DNA of 64,000 bases from Roseofilum reptotaenium CS-1145. GTDB lineage: Bacteria; Cyanobacteriota; Cyanobacteriia; Cyanobacteriales; Desertifilaceae. The notes below the pieces were generated by a model. It searched no databases. It was not told the origin of the DNA and saw nothing but the letters and a program-made list of their open reading frames with translations. Of this stretch, positions 34,263 to 44,200 are shown in pieces. Position 1 is the stretch's first letter; every line of letters begins with the position of its first letter. Both the position numbers and the translations under genes were made by a program. Location of the stretch: the NCBI RefSeq assembly GCF_028330985.1, contig NZ_JAQMUE010000072.1:62001-126000 (forward strand). The letters are read 5' to 3'.

Positions 34263-36383
34263 ATGGCCCATTCTTTATACGTTAGTACAACAGAAGTCGC
34301 CAGTGGAAAAGCTCTTGTTTCCTTAGGGGTAATTGAATGCTTATCCCGGAAAACGAGCAATATTGGATTTTTTCGGCCCATCATTCGTAAACCCGAAGTG
34401 GGGGATATTGATGATGATATTAAACTGATTCTCACCCATTTTAGGCTGAAACAATCTCCAGAAGATGCCTTTGGCTTATACTTGCAGGAAGCGACCGATT
34501 TACTAAGTCATCATCATTTAGATGACCTCTTGGATCGGATTATTGAGCGCTATAAACAATTAGAAAAGAAATATGATTTTGTGGTCTGTGAAGGTTCAGA
34601 TTTTAAAGGTCAAGAAGCGGCTTTTGAATTCGATCTGAATGTAGAAATTGTCAAAAACTTAGGCTGTCCAGTCTTAATTGTGGGTAAAGCCAGCGATCGC
34701 ACCCCAGAAGAAGCCATTAATTCCGTACAACTGCCCCTGGATGTGTATCGGGAAAAGGAATGTGATGTGGTTGGAGTGATTCTGAACTTAGCCCAACCCG
34801 ATCAGGTGGATACGCTCAAAGCTAGTTTGGTAAAAGAGTTGGATTTGCCCGAGAGCTTAGTTTCAGTCATTCCCTACGACCGTCGGCTCAGTAGTCCTCG
34901 CATGCGGGATGTTGTGGAACAACTGAATGCTGAAGTCCTATATGGACATAAACGGCTCAATAACCTAGCCAACAAGTACGTGGTAGCCGCGATGCAAGTG
35001 CAACATGCCCTTGAGCGTTTAAAGGAGGGTAATTTAGCCATAACCCCTGGCGATCGCTCGGATGTTATTCTCGGTGTTGTACAGGCCGATCAATCCGTAA
35101 ATTACCCTAACTTAGCGGGTTTGGTTCTTTCCTGTGGTATTCAACCGCACCGAGTGATTGCCAAACTCCTGGATGGTTTACCCGATCCACCGCCCATTTT
35201 GTGCGTCGAAAGTGATACCTATACGACGGCTTCAGCCATTCATGATCTACATATTTCCCTCACCTGTGGCGATCACGAAAAAATCCATGTGGCGATAGAA
35301 ACCTTTGATCGCTACGTTAACTTACAAGAACTAGAAGAGCGTATTGAAGGGGTAAAAACCAAGGGCATGACCCCGAAAATGTTTACCTACAACTTGGTAC
35401 AACAGGCCAAAGCCCAAAAACGCCATATTGTTCTTCCGGAAGGCAACGATCCTCGGATATTGCAGGCGACGAGTGTGCTGTTATCCCAAGGTTTAGTGAA
35501 TATTACCCTCTTGGGTAGCCTCTCAAGCATTGAACAAACGCTGAAAAAACATAATATTCGCCTGGATTTAAACCAAGTCCAGATTATTAATCCTGCCATT
35601 AGTGAAAACTTCGATCACTATGCCGAAACCCTCTATGAATGCCGCAAACATAAAAATCTCAGCCTTGATATGGCTAAAGACTTAATCATGGATGTCTCCT
35701 ACTTTGGTACACTCATGGTCTATAGTGGAGATGCCGATGGCATGGTTTCTGGAGCTGTCCACACTACCCAACATACCATTCGTCCTGCGCTGCAAATTAT
35801 CAAAACTCAACCGGAGTGTTCTATTGTTTCCTCTGTCTTTCTGATGTGTTTAGAAGACCGGGTATTAGTGTACGGAGATTGTGCCGTGAATCCGAATCCC
35901 ACGGCCGAACAACTAGCAGAAATTGCCCTCTCTTCTGCTGATACTGCCAAACGATTCGGTATTGAACCCAGAGTGGCCTTACTCTCCTATTCTTCTGGAG
36001 AATCGGGTAAAGGGGAAGAAGTGGAAAAAGTGAGAAAAGCCACTCATTTAGCTCAACAAAAACGCCCTGATTTGAAAATTGAAGGGCCGATTCAATATGA
36101 TGCTGCTGTCGATCCAGAGGTGGGTGCTCAAAAAATGCCCAATTCTGAGGTTGCGGGACAAGCAACTGTTTTAGTTTTCCCCGATTTAAATACCGGGAAC
36201 AACACTTATAAAGCCGTCCAGCGGGAAACCGGAGCGATCGCGATCGGCCCGGTTTTGCAAGGTTTGCGTAAACCCGTCAATGACCTCAGTCGCGGCTGTA
36301 CAGTTACTGACATTATCAATACCGTCACCATTACTGCCATCCAAACCCAAACCATTTGTCCTCTGAATTCCCCAAGCCCATGA
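34263..36383 (+). CDS. pta: Phosphate acetyltransferase, long form
   Basis: This 706-residue enzyme interconverts acetyl-CoA and acetyl phosphate. The N-terminal half is a BioD/AAA-like domain (LYVSTTEVASGKALVSLG, VVCEGSDFKG) plus a DRTGG-type domain (GDRSDVILGVVQAD). The catalytic PTA_PTB domain runs from about 376 (FTYNLVQQAKAQKRHIVLPE) through DGMVSGAVHTT and VNPNPTAEQLA to SGESGKGEEVEKVR and FPDLNTGNNTYK. Length and order equal the long bacterial Pta. Its stop overlaps the ackA start by 4 bp (36380-36383). Confidence 0.96.
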   Translation: MAHSLYVSTTEVASGKALVSLGVIECLSRKTSNIGFFRPIIRKPEVGDIDDDIKLILTHFRLKQSPEDAFGLYLQEATDLLSHHHLDDLLDRIIERYKQLEKKYDFVVCEGSDFKGQEAAFEFDLNVEIVKNLGCPVLIVGKASDRTPEEAINSVQLPLDVYREKECDVVGVILNLAQPDQVDTLKASLVKELDLPESLVSVIPYDRRLSSPRMRDVVEQLNAEVLYGHKRLNNLANKYVVAAMQVQHALERLKEGNLAITPGDRSDVILGVVQADQSVNYPNLAGLVLSCGIQPHRVIAKLLDGLPDPPPILCVESDTYTTASAIHDLHISLTCGDHEKIHVAIETFDRYVNLQELEERIEGVKTKGMTPKMFTYNLVQQAKAQKRHIVLPEGNDPRILQATSVLLSQGLVNITLLGSLSSIEQTLKKHNIRLDLNQVQIINPAISENFDHYAETLYECRKHKNLSLDMAKDLIMDVSYFGTLMVYSGDADGMVSGAVHTTQHTIRPALQIIKTQPECSIVSSVFLMCLEDRVLVYGDCAVNPNPTAEQLAEIALSSADTAKRFGIEPRVALLSYSSGESGKGEEVEKVRKATHLAQQKRPDLKIEGPIQYDAAVDPEVGAQKMPNSEVAGQATVLVFPDLNTGNNTYKAVQRETGAIAIGPVLQGLRKPVNDLSRGCTVTDIINTVTITAIQTQTICPLNSPSP

Positions 36384-37591
36384 AAATCCTGGTTTTAAAC
36401 GCGGGTTCCAGCTCCCAAAAAAGCTGTTTATATGACATTACCGGAGACCAACTCCCGGCCTATCCTCCCCATCCCCTGTGGGAAGCGACCATTGACTGGA
36501 CAGTGGCCACGGACTATGGGGTAATGAAAGTCAAGGCGAATGGGATCAAGCAGGAAACCAACTTATCCAGTGATGCGAAGGAAGAGGCGATCTCTAAACT
36601 CCTGCAAACCCTGGTGAGCGGAGACACCCAAGTTTTAGAGAGCCTCTCGGAGATTAATGCTGTCGGTCATCGGGTGGTGCATGGCGGAACGGAATATTCC
36701 GAAGCTACCCGCATCACCCCAGAAGTCCAAGCCACCATTACCCAACTCATCCCCCTGGCACCATCGCACAATCCAGCCAATTTGCAGGGGATAGAAGCTG
36801 TGGAGAGGGTCTTACCCGATGTGCCCCAGGTGGCGGTATTTGACACTGCTTTTCACAGCCAGATGCCCCCAGAAGCGGCGGTATACCCTATTCCCTATGA
36901 GTGGTTTGAGCAAGGGGTGCGGCGCTATGGCTTCCATGGAACCAGTCACCGCTATTGTGCCCTACGCACGGCTGAGTTAATGGAAAAACCCCTAGAGTCG
37001 TTGAAGATGATTACCTGTCATTTGGGCAATGGCTGTTCCTTGGCTGCGGTGAAAGATGGTATTAGTGTCAATACCACCATGGGATTTACGCCTTTAGAGG
37101 GACTGATGATGGGAACCCGGAGCGGTTCGATTGATCCGGCGATCATCTTCTATCTAATGCGCGATCGCGGTTTTGATGTCAATAGCATTGACCGAATGCT
37201 GAATAAAGAATCCGGTTTTAAAGGGGTTTCCGGACTCTCTGCGGATCTGCGAACCATTCTACATGCGATGAATGAGAAGAATGAACGAGCAACATTAGCC
37301 TTCGATCTCTATATTCATCGTCTGCGGAGTGCGATCGGTCAAATGTTAGCTAGCTTGGGCGGATTAGATGTTCTGGTCTTTACCGCAGGGGTAGGCGAGA
37401 ATTCAGTAGATGTGCGTCACAGAGCCTGTGAAGGCTTTGAGTTTTTGGGATTAACGTTAGATGTAGAGAAAAATATGAACTCTCCCATGGATACGGATAT
37501 TACTACTCCAGATTCTGCCGTGCGTGTTTATGTCATTCATACGGAAGAAGATTGGGCGATCGCCCGTCAAACCTGGCAATGTTTGCGATAA
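36380..37591 (+). CDS. ackA: Acetate kinase
   Basis: This 403-residue ASKHA-fold kinase converts acetyl phosphate and ADP to acetate and ATP. Motifs: KILVLNAGSSSQKSCLYD at the N-terminus, HRVVHGG, FDTAFH, YGFHGTSHRY, CHLGNGCSLAAV and FTAGVGENS. ATG 36380 overlaps the pta stop (ATGA), the usual coupled arrangement. Length is standard. An 89-bp repeat begins exactly at its stop codon region (37591). Confidence 0.97.
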   Translation: MKILVLNAGSSSQKSCLYDITGDQLPAYPPHPLWEATIDWTVATDYGVMKVKANGIKQETNLSSDAKEEAISKLLQTLVSGDTQVLESLSEINAVGHRVVHGGTEYSEATRITPEVQATITQLIPLAPSHNPANLQGIEAVERVLPDVPQVAVFDTAFHSQMPPEAAVYPIPYEWFEQGVRRYGFHGTSHRYCALRTAELMEKPLESLKMITCHLGNGCSLAAVKDGISVNTTMGFTPLEGLMMGTRSGSIDPAIIFYLMRDRGFDVNSIDRMLNKESGFKGVSGLSADLRTILHAMNEKNERATLAFDLYIHRLRSAIGQMLASLGGLDVLVFTAGVGENSVDVRHRACEGFEFLGLTLDVEKNMNSPMDTDITTPDSAVRVYVIHTEEDWAIARQTWQCLR

Positions 37592-37679
37592 ACCCTTCGG
37601 CAGGGAAGAAACCGGGTTTCTAGCAGCCCACAGGGGAGGACGGGTTTATAGAATCGATCGCTTTGTCTCCTAAACTTGG
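37591..37679. repeat. 89-bp dispersed repeat, copy 1 (upstream of dacB)
   Basis: It begins AACCCTTCGGCAGGGAAG, continues through a GAAACCGGGTTTC palindromic core, and ends CTCCTAAACTTGG. The copy at 39252-39340 has exactly the same length and orientation with roughly 15 differences. The two copies bracket dacB. Confidence 0.75.
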
Positions 37680-37720
37680 GTGAACCCGCCCCTACTTCAT
37701 CTATTTCGAGTCAATCCCAA

Positions 37721-39172
37721 ATGTTTAAAATTTACCTCAAACAAATTACAATTACTTTCCTGATCTTATTTCTCAATCCATTAATTGCCCTGGGTCAAGA
37801 AACAACATCAAAAAATTGCCCTTCCGACCTAAGTAATACTATTAACGCTGTAATAAATCGCCCAATATTTCGTCGCTCTCGGTGGGGTATTTTAGTCGAG
37901 ACCTTATCTGGAAAAAATAGAATCTACAGCCAAGATGCTGAATATTACTTTATTCCTGCTTCTACTTCCAAGCTATTAACAACCGCAGCAGTGTTACAAA
38001 AATTCAGACCTCAATTTAGGATTAGAACGTCTATTTATGGTGATGGAAACGGAAATATATATGTGGTTGGCAGAGGCGATCCTAGTTTAACCGAAACTGA
38101 ACTTAAGAAATTAGCTGAACAACTCAAAAAACGGGGCATAACCAGTATAAATCAGCTTATTGCGGATAATAGTTATTTTCAGGGAACAGCCATTAATTCT
38201 AATTGGGAATGGGAAGATGTTCAAGCGGGTTATGGAGCACCCATTAATAGTTTGATTTTGAATCAAAATTCTATAGATTTAATTTTGTCTCCCCAAGGTT
38301 TAGGTCAACCTTTGAACGTAACGTTTGTCGATCCAGAGCAACGTGAAAAATGGCAAATAGAAAATAACTCTGTCACAGTTGCAACGAATGAAAAAGAATT
38401 TGTACAAGTAGGACGAAGTTTTACTCAACCCATAATTCGTATATCGGGGCAACTGCAAGTGGGTTCAGTATCGGAACCGGTTTATCTAGCAGTTGCCGAA
38501 CCTATGGATAATTTTTTAAATAAATTTCGTCAGGTTTTAGAGTCAGAAGAAATTAGGGTTTCTCGAATAGTCGAAAAATCCCAAACGACCTCGAATTTAA
38601 GCTTAACTGAATTAGCTTTTGTTGAGTCTCCTACAGTGGGAGAATTGATAGAAGAAGTGAATAAAGAAAGTAACAATGTTTATGCAGAAGCGTTGTTACG
38701 TCAACTGGGTGCGAGAAGTAATTTTGCTCCTCATAATGATACGTTAGCAAAAAGCTTGGAGGAGGCAAAATTAATTTTAACTCGGTTAGGAGTTACTCCC
38801 AATAGTTTTAGGTTAAATGATGGTTCTGGATTATCTCGTCATAATTTAGTCAGTCCGGAATCTTTGGTACAAACTCTCAGAATAATGGCTAATTCTCCTT
38901 GGGCAGATCTCTATCAAAATTCTTTACCGATTGCTGGTGTAAGTGGAACTTTAAGTTGGCGTTTTAGAAATAGCTTGGCTGAGGGAAATGTACAAGCAAA
39001 AACAGGAGCATTAAGTGGAGTTGTATCTTTGGCAGGATATCTACAACCTCCCGATTTTGAACCCTTGGTTTTTAGCATTATGGTTAATCAATCTGATTTG
39101 AAAACCCAAGAGGTAAGAACTGCTATTGATGAAATTGTTTTGCTTTTGACTCAGTTGAAATATTGTGGTTAA
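37721..39172 (+). CDS. dacB: D-alanyl-D-alanine carboxypeptidase/endopeptidase (PBP4, peptidase S13)
   Basis: This protein of about 483 residues has a signal peptide (MFKIYLKQITITFLILFL then NPLIALGQ). The S13 active-site motifs are PASTSKLLTTAA (SxxK), KESNNVYAEALLRQLG (SxN) and QAKTGALSGV (KTG). It trims peptidoglycan stem peptides in the periplasm. ATG 37721 is chosen because it starts the signal peptide. The gene is clearly more A+T-rich than ackA and leuA beside it, and it is flanked by two direct copies of an 89-bp repeat, consistent with acquisition or movement by recombination. Confidence 0.92.
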   Translation: MFKIYLKQITITFLILFLNPLIALGQETTSKNCPSDLSNTINAVINRPIFRRSRWGILVETLSGKNRIYSQDAEYYFIPASTSKLLTTAAVLQKFRPQFRIRTSIYGDGNGNIYVVGRGDPSLTETELKKLAEQLKKRGITSINQLIADNSYFQGTAINSNWEWEDVQAGYGAPINSLILNQNSIDLILSPQGLGQPLNVTFVDPEQREKWQIENNSVTVATNEKEFVQVGRSFTQPIIRISGQLQVGSVSEPVYLAVAEPMDNFLNKFRQVLESEEIRVSRIVEKSQTTSNLSLTELAFVESPTVGELIEEVNKESNNVYAEALLRQLGARSNFAPHNDTLAKSLEEAKLILTRLGVTPNSFRLNDGSGLSRHNLVSPESLVQTLRIMANSPWADLYQNSLPIAGVSGTLSWRFRNSLAEGNVQAKTGALSGVVSLAGYLQPPDFEPLVFSIMVNQSDLKTQEVRTAIDEIVLLLTQLKYCG

Positions 39173-39251
39173 ATTAAAATAGCTTTGAGCAAATATTTTT
39201 GAGTTCGAGTGATCCAAAAACATTCAATACCGTCTCTATCAGGTTATTCCG

Positions 39252-39340
39252 AACCCTTCGCCAAGGAAGAAACCCGATTTCTAGCGGCCATTGGGGGAGG
39301 GCGGGTTTACAGAATTGATGGCTTTATCTGCTAAACTTGG
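39252..39340. repeat. 89-bp dispersed repeat, copy 2 (downstream of dacB)
   Basis: It runs from AACCCTTCGCCAAGGAAG to CTGCTAAACTTGG in the same orientation as copy 1. Core bases GAAACCCGATTTC replace GAAACCGGGTTTC, which breaks the palindrome. Confidence 0.75.
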
Positions 39341-39398
39341 CTGTTTCGGAACCCTTGATATCCAAGATAGTATCTACAAAACAATGATATTTCTGAAC

Positions 39399-39432
39399 GG
39401 ATAAGGAGGAACATCAAAATTCCTCCTTATCC
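39399..39432. terminator. Bidirectional terminator between dacB and leuA
   Basis: GGATAAGGAGGAA (39399-39411) pairs perfectly with TTCCTCCTTATCC (39420-39432) around an 8-nt loop, and outer AACGG/CCGTT bases extend it. It ends 10 bp before the leuA stop, on its downstream side, between convergent genes. Confidence 0.75.
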
Positions 39433-39442
39433 AGACCGTTAA

Positions 39443-41053
39443 TTAAACTACAGCGGTTTCATGTTGTGCATGAAGGCGGTCTTTTTCCAACGCTTCCGAA
39501 AGACGGTTGAGCGCGTTGACATAAGCTTGAGCAGACGCGACCACAATATCCGTATTCGCCGCATGACCCGAGTATACTCGATCTTCATGTTGGATGCGGA
39601 TGGTGACTTCTCCGATCGCATCAATTCCCGCTGTCACCGACTGTACCGAGAACTCGATCAACTTATTCGGCACATTAATCACCCGATTAATCGCCTTATA
39701 AATGGCATCTACCGGTCCAGTGCCGATCGCCGCATCAGTTAGCTCTTCTCCGTCGGGAGTCCGCACGGTTACCGTTGCCGTCGGTTGCGCGCGATCTCCA
39801 CAGGAGACTTGCACCAACTCTAAACGGAAGAAGTCTGGTGCTTGTTGAATCTCATCATTAACAATCGCCTCGATATCCCAGTCGCTGATCTCCTTTTTCT
39901 TATCAGCTAACTCCTTAAAGCGCACAAACGCCTTATTTAAATCGGTGTCCGACAACTCAAAGCCCAACTCTTGTAGACGGTTACCGAAGGCATGACGGCC
40001 TGAATGTTTACCCAGTACAATCTGGTTTTCACTCAAGCCAATGGACTCAGCATCCATAATTTCATAGGTGAGCTTATTCTTCAGAACCCCATCCTGGTGA
40101 ATTCCCGATTCATGGGCAAAAGCATTCGCACCCACAATCGCCTTATTCGGCTGCACCAACATTCCAGTTAGATTGGACACCAATCGCGAAGTCTTATAAA
40201 TTTGCTTCGTATCGATCTGGGTCAAAGGTTCTGTGGACTCTGGAGCGCGGCCAAAGAAGGGATTATAATACTGACGGCGCACATGCAGAGCCATCACTAA
40301 CTCTTCCAATGCCGCATTTCCTGCCCGCTCTCCAATGCCATTAATGGTACATTCGAGTTGACGAGCGCCATTTTCCACGGCTGACAAGAAGTTTGCCACT
40401 GCCAAACCTAAATCATTATGACCGTGAACCGAAATAATCGCCTGGTCAATATTGGGTACATTCTCCTTAATACCCCGAATTAAGGCTCCAAACTCGGCTG
40501 GAGTTGTATAGCCAACGGTATCCGGGATGTTAACTGTGGTTGCCCCAGCAGCGATCGCCACTTCCAAAATCTGATATAGAAACTCCGGATCGGAACGTCC
40601 CGCATCCTCTGGCGAAAACTCCACATCATCCACAAACGACTTCGCATAAGCCACCATTTCTGGCGCAATTTTCAGCACCTCTTCCCGGCTCTTCTTCAAC
40701 TTATATTGCAAATGGATATCGGAAGTGGCAATAAACGTATGAATGCGAGGTTTAGCTGCCGGTTTCACCGCATCTGCTGCGGCCTTAATATCCTGGCGAG
40801 TCGCTCTAGCCAACCCGCAAATGGTTGGCCCCGTTTCCGTTCCCACTGTAGCGGCAATCTTCTGAACTGCGTCAAAATCCCCCGGACTCGCAAACGGAAA
40901 ACCGGCCTCAATCACATCAACTCCCAGACGGGCCAGTTGTTTCGCGATCGCCAGTTTTTCATCGCCATTCAGGGTTGCCCCTGGACATTGTTCACCGTCG
41001 CGGAGAGTGGTATCAAAGATGATGATACGGTCGTGTTGAGGTTGCATATTCAT
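39443..41053 (-). CDS. leuA: 2-isopropylmalate synthase
   Basis: This 536-residue enzyme condenses acetyl-CoA with 2-oxoisovalerate, the first committed step of leucine synthesis. The TIM-barrel catalytic domain starts [18 protein letters not shown] and carries the metal-binding [12 protein letters not shown] and [11 protein letters not shown]. The C-terminal regulatory LeuA dimer domain (about 395-520) includes [19 protein letters not shown] and should confer leucine feedback inhibition. It draws on acetyl-CoA, as do neighbouring genes. It is divergent from the large kinase gene. Confidence 0.97.
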   Translation of the reverse strand: MNMQPQHDRIIIFDTTLRDGEQCPGATLNGDEKLAIAKQLARLGVDVIEAGFPFASPGDFDAVQKIAATVGTETGPTICGLARATRQDIKAAADAVKPAAKPRIHTFIATSDIHLQYKLKKSREEVLKIAPEMVAYAKSFVDDVEFSPEDAGRSDPEFLYQILEVAIAAGATTVNIPDTVGYTTPAEFGALIRGIKENVPNIDQAIISVHGHNDLGLAVANFLSAVENGARQLECTINGIGERAGNAALEELVMALHVRRQYYNPFFGRAPESTEPLTQIDTKQIYKTSRLVSNLTGMLVQPNKAIVGANAFAHESGIHQDGVLKNKLTYEIMDAESIGLSENQIVLGKHSGRHAFGNRLQELGFELSDTDLNKAFVRFKELADKKKEISDWDIEAIVNDEIQQAPDFFRLELVQVSCGDRAQPTATVTVRTPDGEELTDAAIGTGPVDAIYKAINRVINVPNKLIEFSVQSVTAGIDAIGEVTIRIQHEDRVYSGHAANTDIVVASAQAYVNALNRLSEALEKDRLHAQHETAVV

Positions 41054-41229
41054 ACAAGCTATTCGACAAAAACAGATTCATATTATTCTAGCCCAAATTC
41101 TAGTTCTGAGTATATTGAAGCGATCGCTTTTTTGACGTTGGAGGACTTAAAGTTTACTTTATAAAGTTCATCTATAGCTTTTCGGAGTTAAGATATTGAG
41201 GAGAAAAGTCTCTCTAGTGGTTTATTTTT

Positions 41230-44200
41230 ATGGTCACTCTTACTGGATACGAGAACTTAATTCTCATTCACAATAGTGATAACTCGCAAGTGTATCGCGC
41301 TCGAAGAATTAGCGATCGCCAACCGGTCATCATCAAATTTCTCAACCGAGACTATCCCACCTCAGAGCAGATTCGACGCTACAAACAAGAATATCAGCTT
41401 GTTAACCAGTTAGCATCTGCCAAGATAGTCAAAGCTTATAGCCTTGAAAAATGGCAAAGAAGCTTGGCGATGGTTCTAGAAGATTTTGGAGCAATTTCCC
41501 TAAAACAATGGCTGCAAGAGCGTGAGCTAGTTTCTTTGGAAGAATTTTTAGGGCTGGCGATCGCCATTACCGAGAGCTTGGGACAAATTCACGCAAAACA
41601 TATTATTCACAAGGATATTAATCCAGCCAATATTGTGCTAAATACCGAGACCAAAGAAGTGAAAATCATTGATTTTGGTATATCCACCCAACTGAGTCGA
41701 GAAAATCCAACCCTAAAAAATCCCAACGTTTTAGAGGGAACCTTGGCTTATATTTCTCCGGAACAGACGGGTCGAATGAATCGCAGTTTAGACTATCACA
41801 CGGATTTTTATTCCTTGGGAGTCACTTTTTACGAACTGTTAACCGGGAAATTACCCTTTATCGTTGAAGATGCCTTGGAATTAGTTCATTGTCATATTGC
41901 TAAAATGCCCGAGGAATTAGGGAATGGGCAACGGGCAGCAGAGAACGGGGAAGAAATTCCGCCAATTCTGGCAGATATCGTTTTAAAATTGATGGCGAAG
42001 AATGCCGAAGAACGCTATCAGAGTGCCGAGGGATTGCAAGCTGATTTAGAAGAATGCCGCCGACAATTAGAAGAGACAGGAAATATTTCCCCCTTCCCCC
42101 TAGCTCAAAAAGATATTGCTGCTCGCTTTCAGATTCCTCAAAAGCTCTACGGACGTGAAGCAGAAACCACGACTTTGCTCAAAGCGTTCGAGCGAGTAGC
42201 TGAGACAGGAACAGTCGAACTGATGTTGGTCGCGGGTTACTCCGGTATTGGCAAATCCTCTCTAGTACAGGAACTCTACAAGCCCATCACTGCACATCGG
42301 GGCTATTTTATTGCCGGGAAATTCGATCAATTTCAACGCAATATTCCCTATTCAGCCCTGGTTGCTGCTTTTGGCTCCCTGGTGGAGCAATTATTGGGAG
42401 AAACTGAGGCTCGGTTGCAAGTCTGGCGAGAAAAAATCTTGAAGGCGCTGGGAAATAACGGACAAGTTATTATTGATGTGATTCCCGAAGTGGAACTGAT
42501 TGTTGGCAAGCAACCGAGCGTTCCCACCCTAGGAGCCAAGGAATCCCAAAATCGCTTTAATCTGGTTTTTGGAAACTTTATCCACGTTTTCTGCGATAAA
42601 GAGCATCCTTTGACTCTCTTCCTCGACGACTTGCAATGGGCGGATTTGGCAACCTTGCAACTGATGGAGCGGATGTTGCTCGAAGGGAAAACCGAATATC
42701 TCTTGCTGTTAGGTGCTTATCGGGATAATGAAGTTTCTGCCGGTCATCCTTTGGCAATATCCCTGGCCAAACTCCGGCAAAATAAGAGCGAGGAGATCGC
42801 ACAGGTTACTTTAAACCCTTTGCCCCTCGACCAAATTGTGGCTTTAATCGGCGATACCCTCCAGCAAACGTCTCAAGCTGTTAGCGACTTGGCTCAGTTA
42901 ACGCTAGAAAAAACTGGGGGAAATCCTTTCTTCGTCAATGAGTTTTTACAAGCATTGTATGACGAAGACTTGTTGCAATTCGATCGACAAGGGAGAAGTT
43001 GGCAATGGGATATGGCCGCGATCGCGGCGAGGGGCTTCACCGATAATGTCGTAGAATTGATGATAGAGAAACTGCAAAAATTACCTCCATCGAGCCAAGA
43101 GATTTTATCCCTAGCTGCTTGTTGCGGTGCAGAATTTGACTTAGAGCTTCTGACCTGGGTTTGCGAGCGATCGCCTCAAGAAACTTTCGAGCTGCTAAAA
43201 ATAGCACTCGATCGCGGCTTCATCTTGCCTCTGTCAGAACTGGATGAAAACCTGTTGATTAAGTCCTATAAGTTCGGTCACGATCGCATCCAACAGGCCG
43301 CTTATGCTCTGATTTCTGACGCTAGAAAAGAATCGCTTCATTACCAGATCGGACGAACACTGCTCCAAAACATACCTTCAGAAGACAGAGAAGAGAACAT
43401 TTTTGAGCTAGTCGGCCAATTAAATGATGCAACGGCTTTAATCACCAAGCAAAAAGAACGGGACGAACTTGCCGAACTGAATCTCGTGGCCTGTCGCAAA
43501 GCCAAGGATGCTAACGCCTATCAAGCGGCTAGAGAGTATGCCAACACAGGATTATCGTTGCTAGGTGAGACCGGTTGGCAGCGGCAATATGACATAACTC
43601 TAGCATTCCACGAACTCGCGGCTCAATTGGCTTCGCTATGCGGCGATCTTGAGGCGATGGAAACGTTTATTGAACTCGTGATTGCCCGGGCCAAACAAAT
43701 CCTAGAAAAGGTTAAGGTTTATCGGATCGCGATCGTCTCAAAAGTCTCTCAAAATAAACTTAAAGAAGCTATTGCCATAGCCCGACAATTACTGCAACAG
43801 TTAGGGGTTACTTTCCCTGAAACTCCGACCGAGAATGATATTCAAAAGGCACTTGCAGAAATTGGAGAAATAATTGGGGCAAGAAAAACTGAAGACTTAG
43901 TTAACCTGCCAATTATGACCGATCGAGAAAAGATCGCCATTATGGAGGTGATTAATAGTATTATATCAGCAGCTCATATTTCTTCTCCTCTCTTATTGCC
44001 ATTACTGATTGCCTTATCAGTCAAGCTATCGATTCAATATGGCAATACATCGACTTCAGCTTATGCTTACGCCTACTATGGTGCGCTATCTTGTATTCGC
44101 CTCCAAGATGTCGATACAGGGGTAAAGTTGGGTCAGTTGGCACTACAGATCGTATCAAAACTGGATGAAAAGGTCATAACCGCTAAAGTCTTATGCATAA

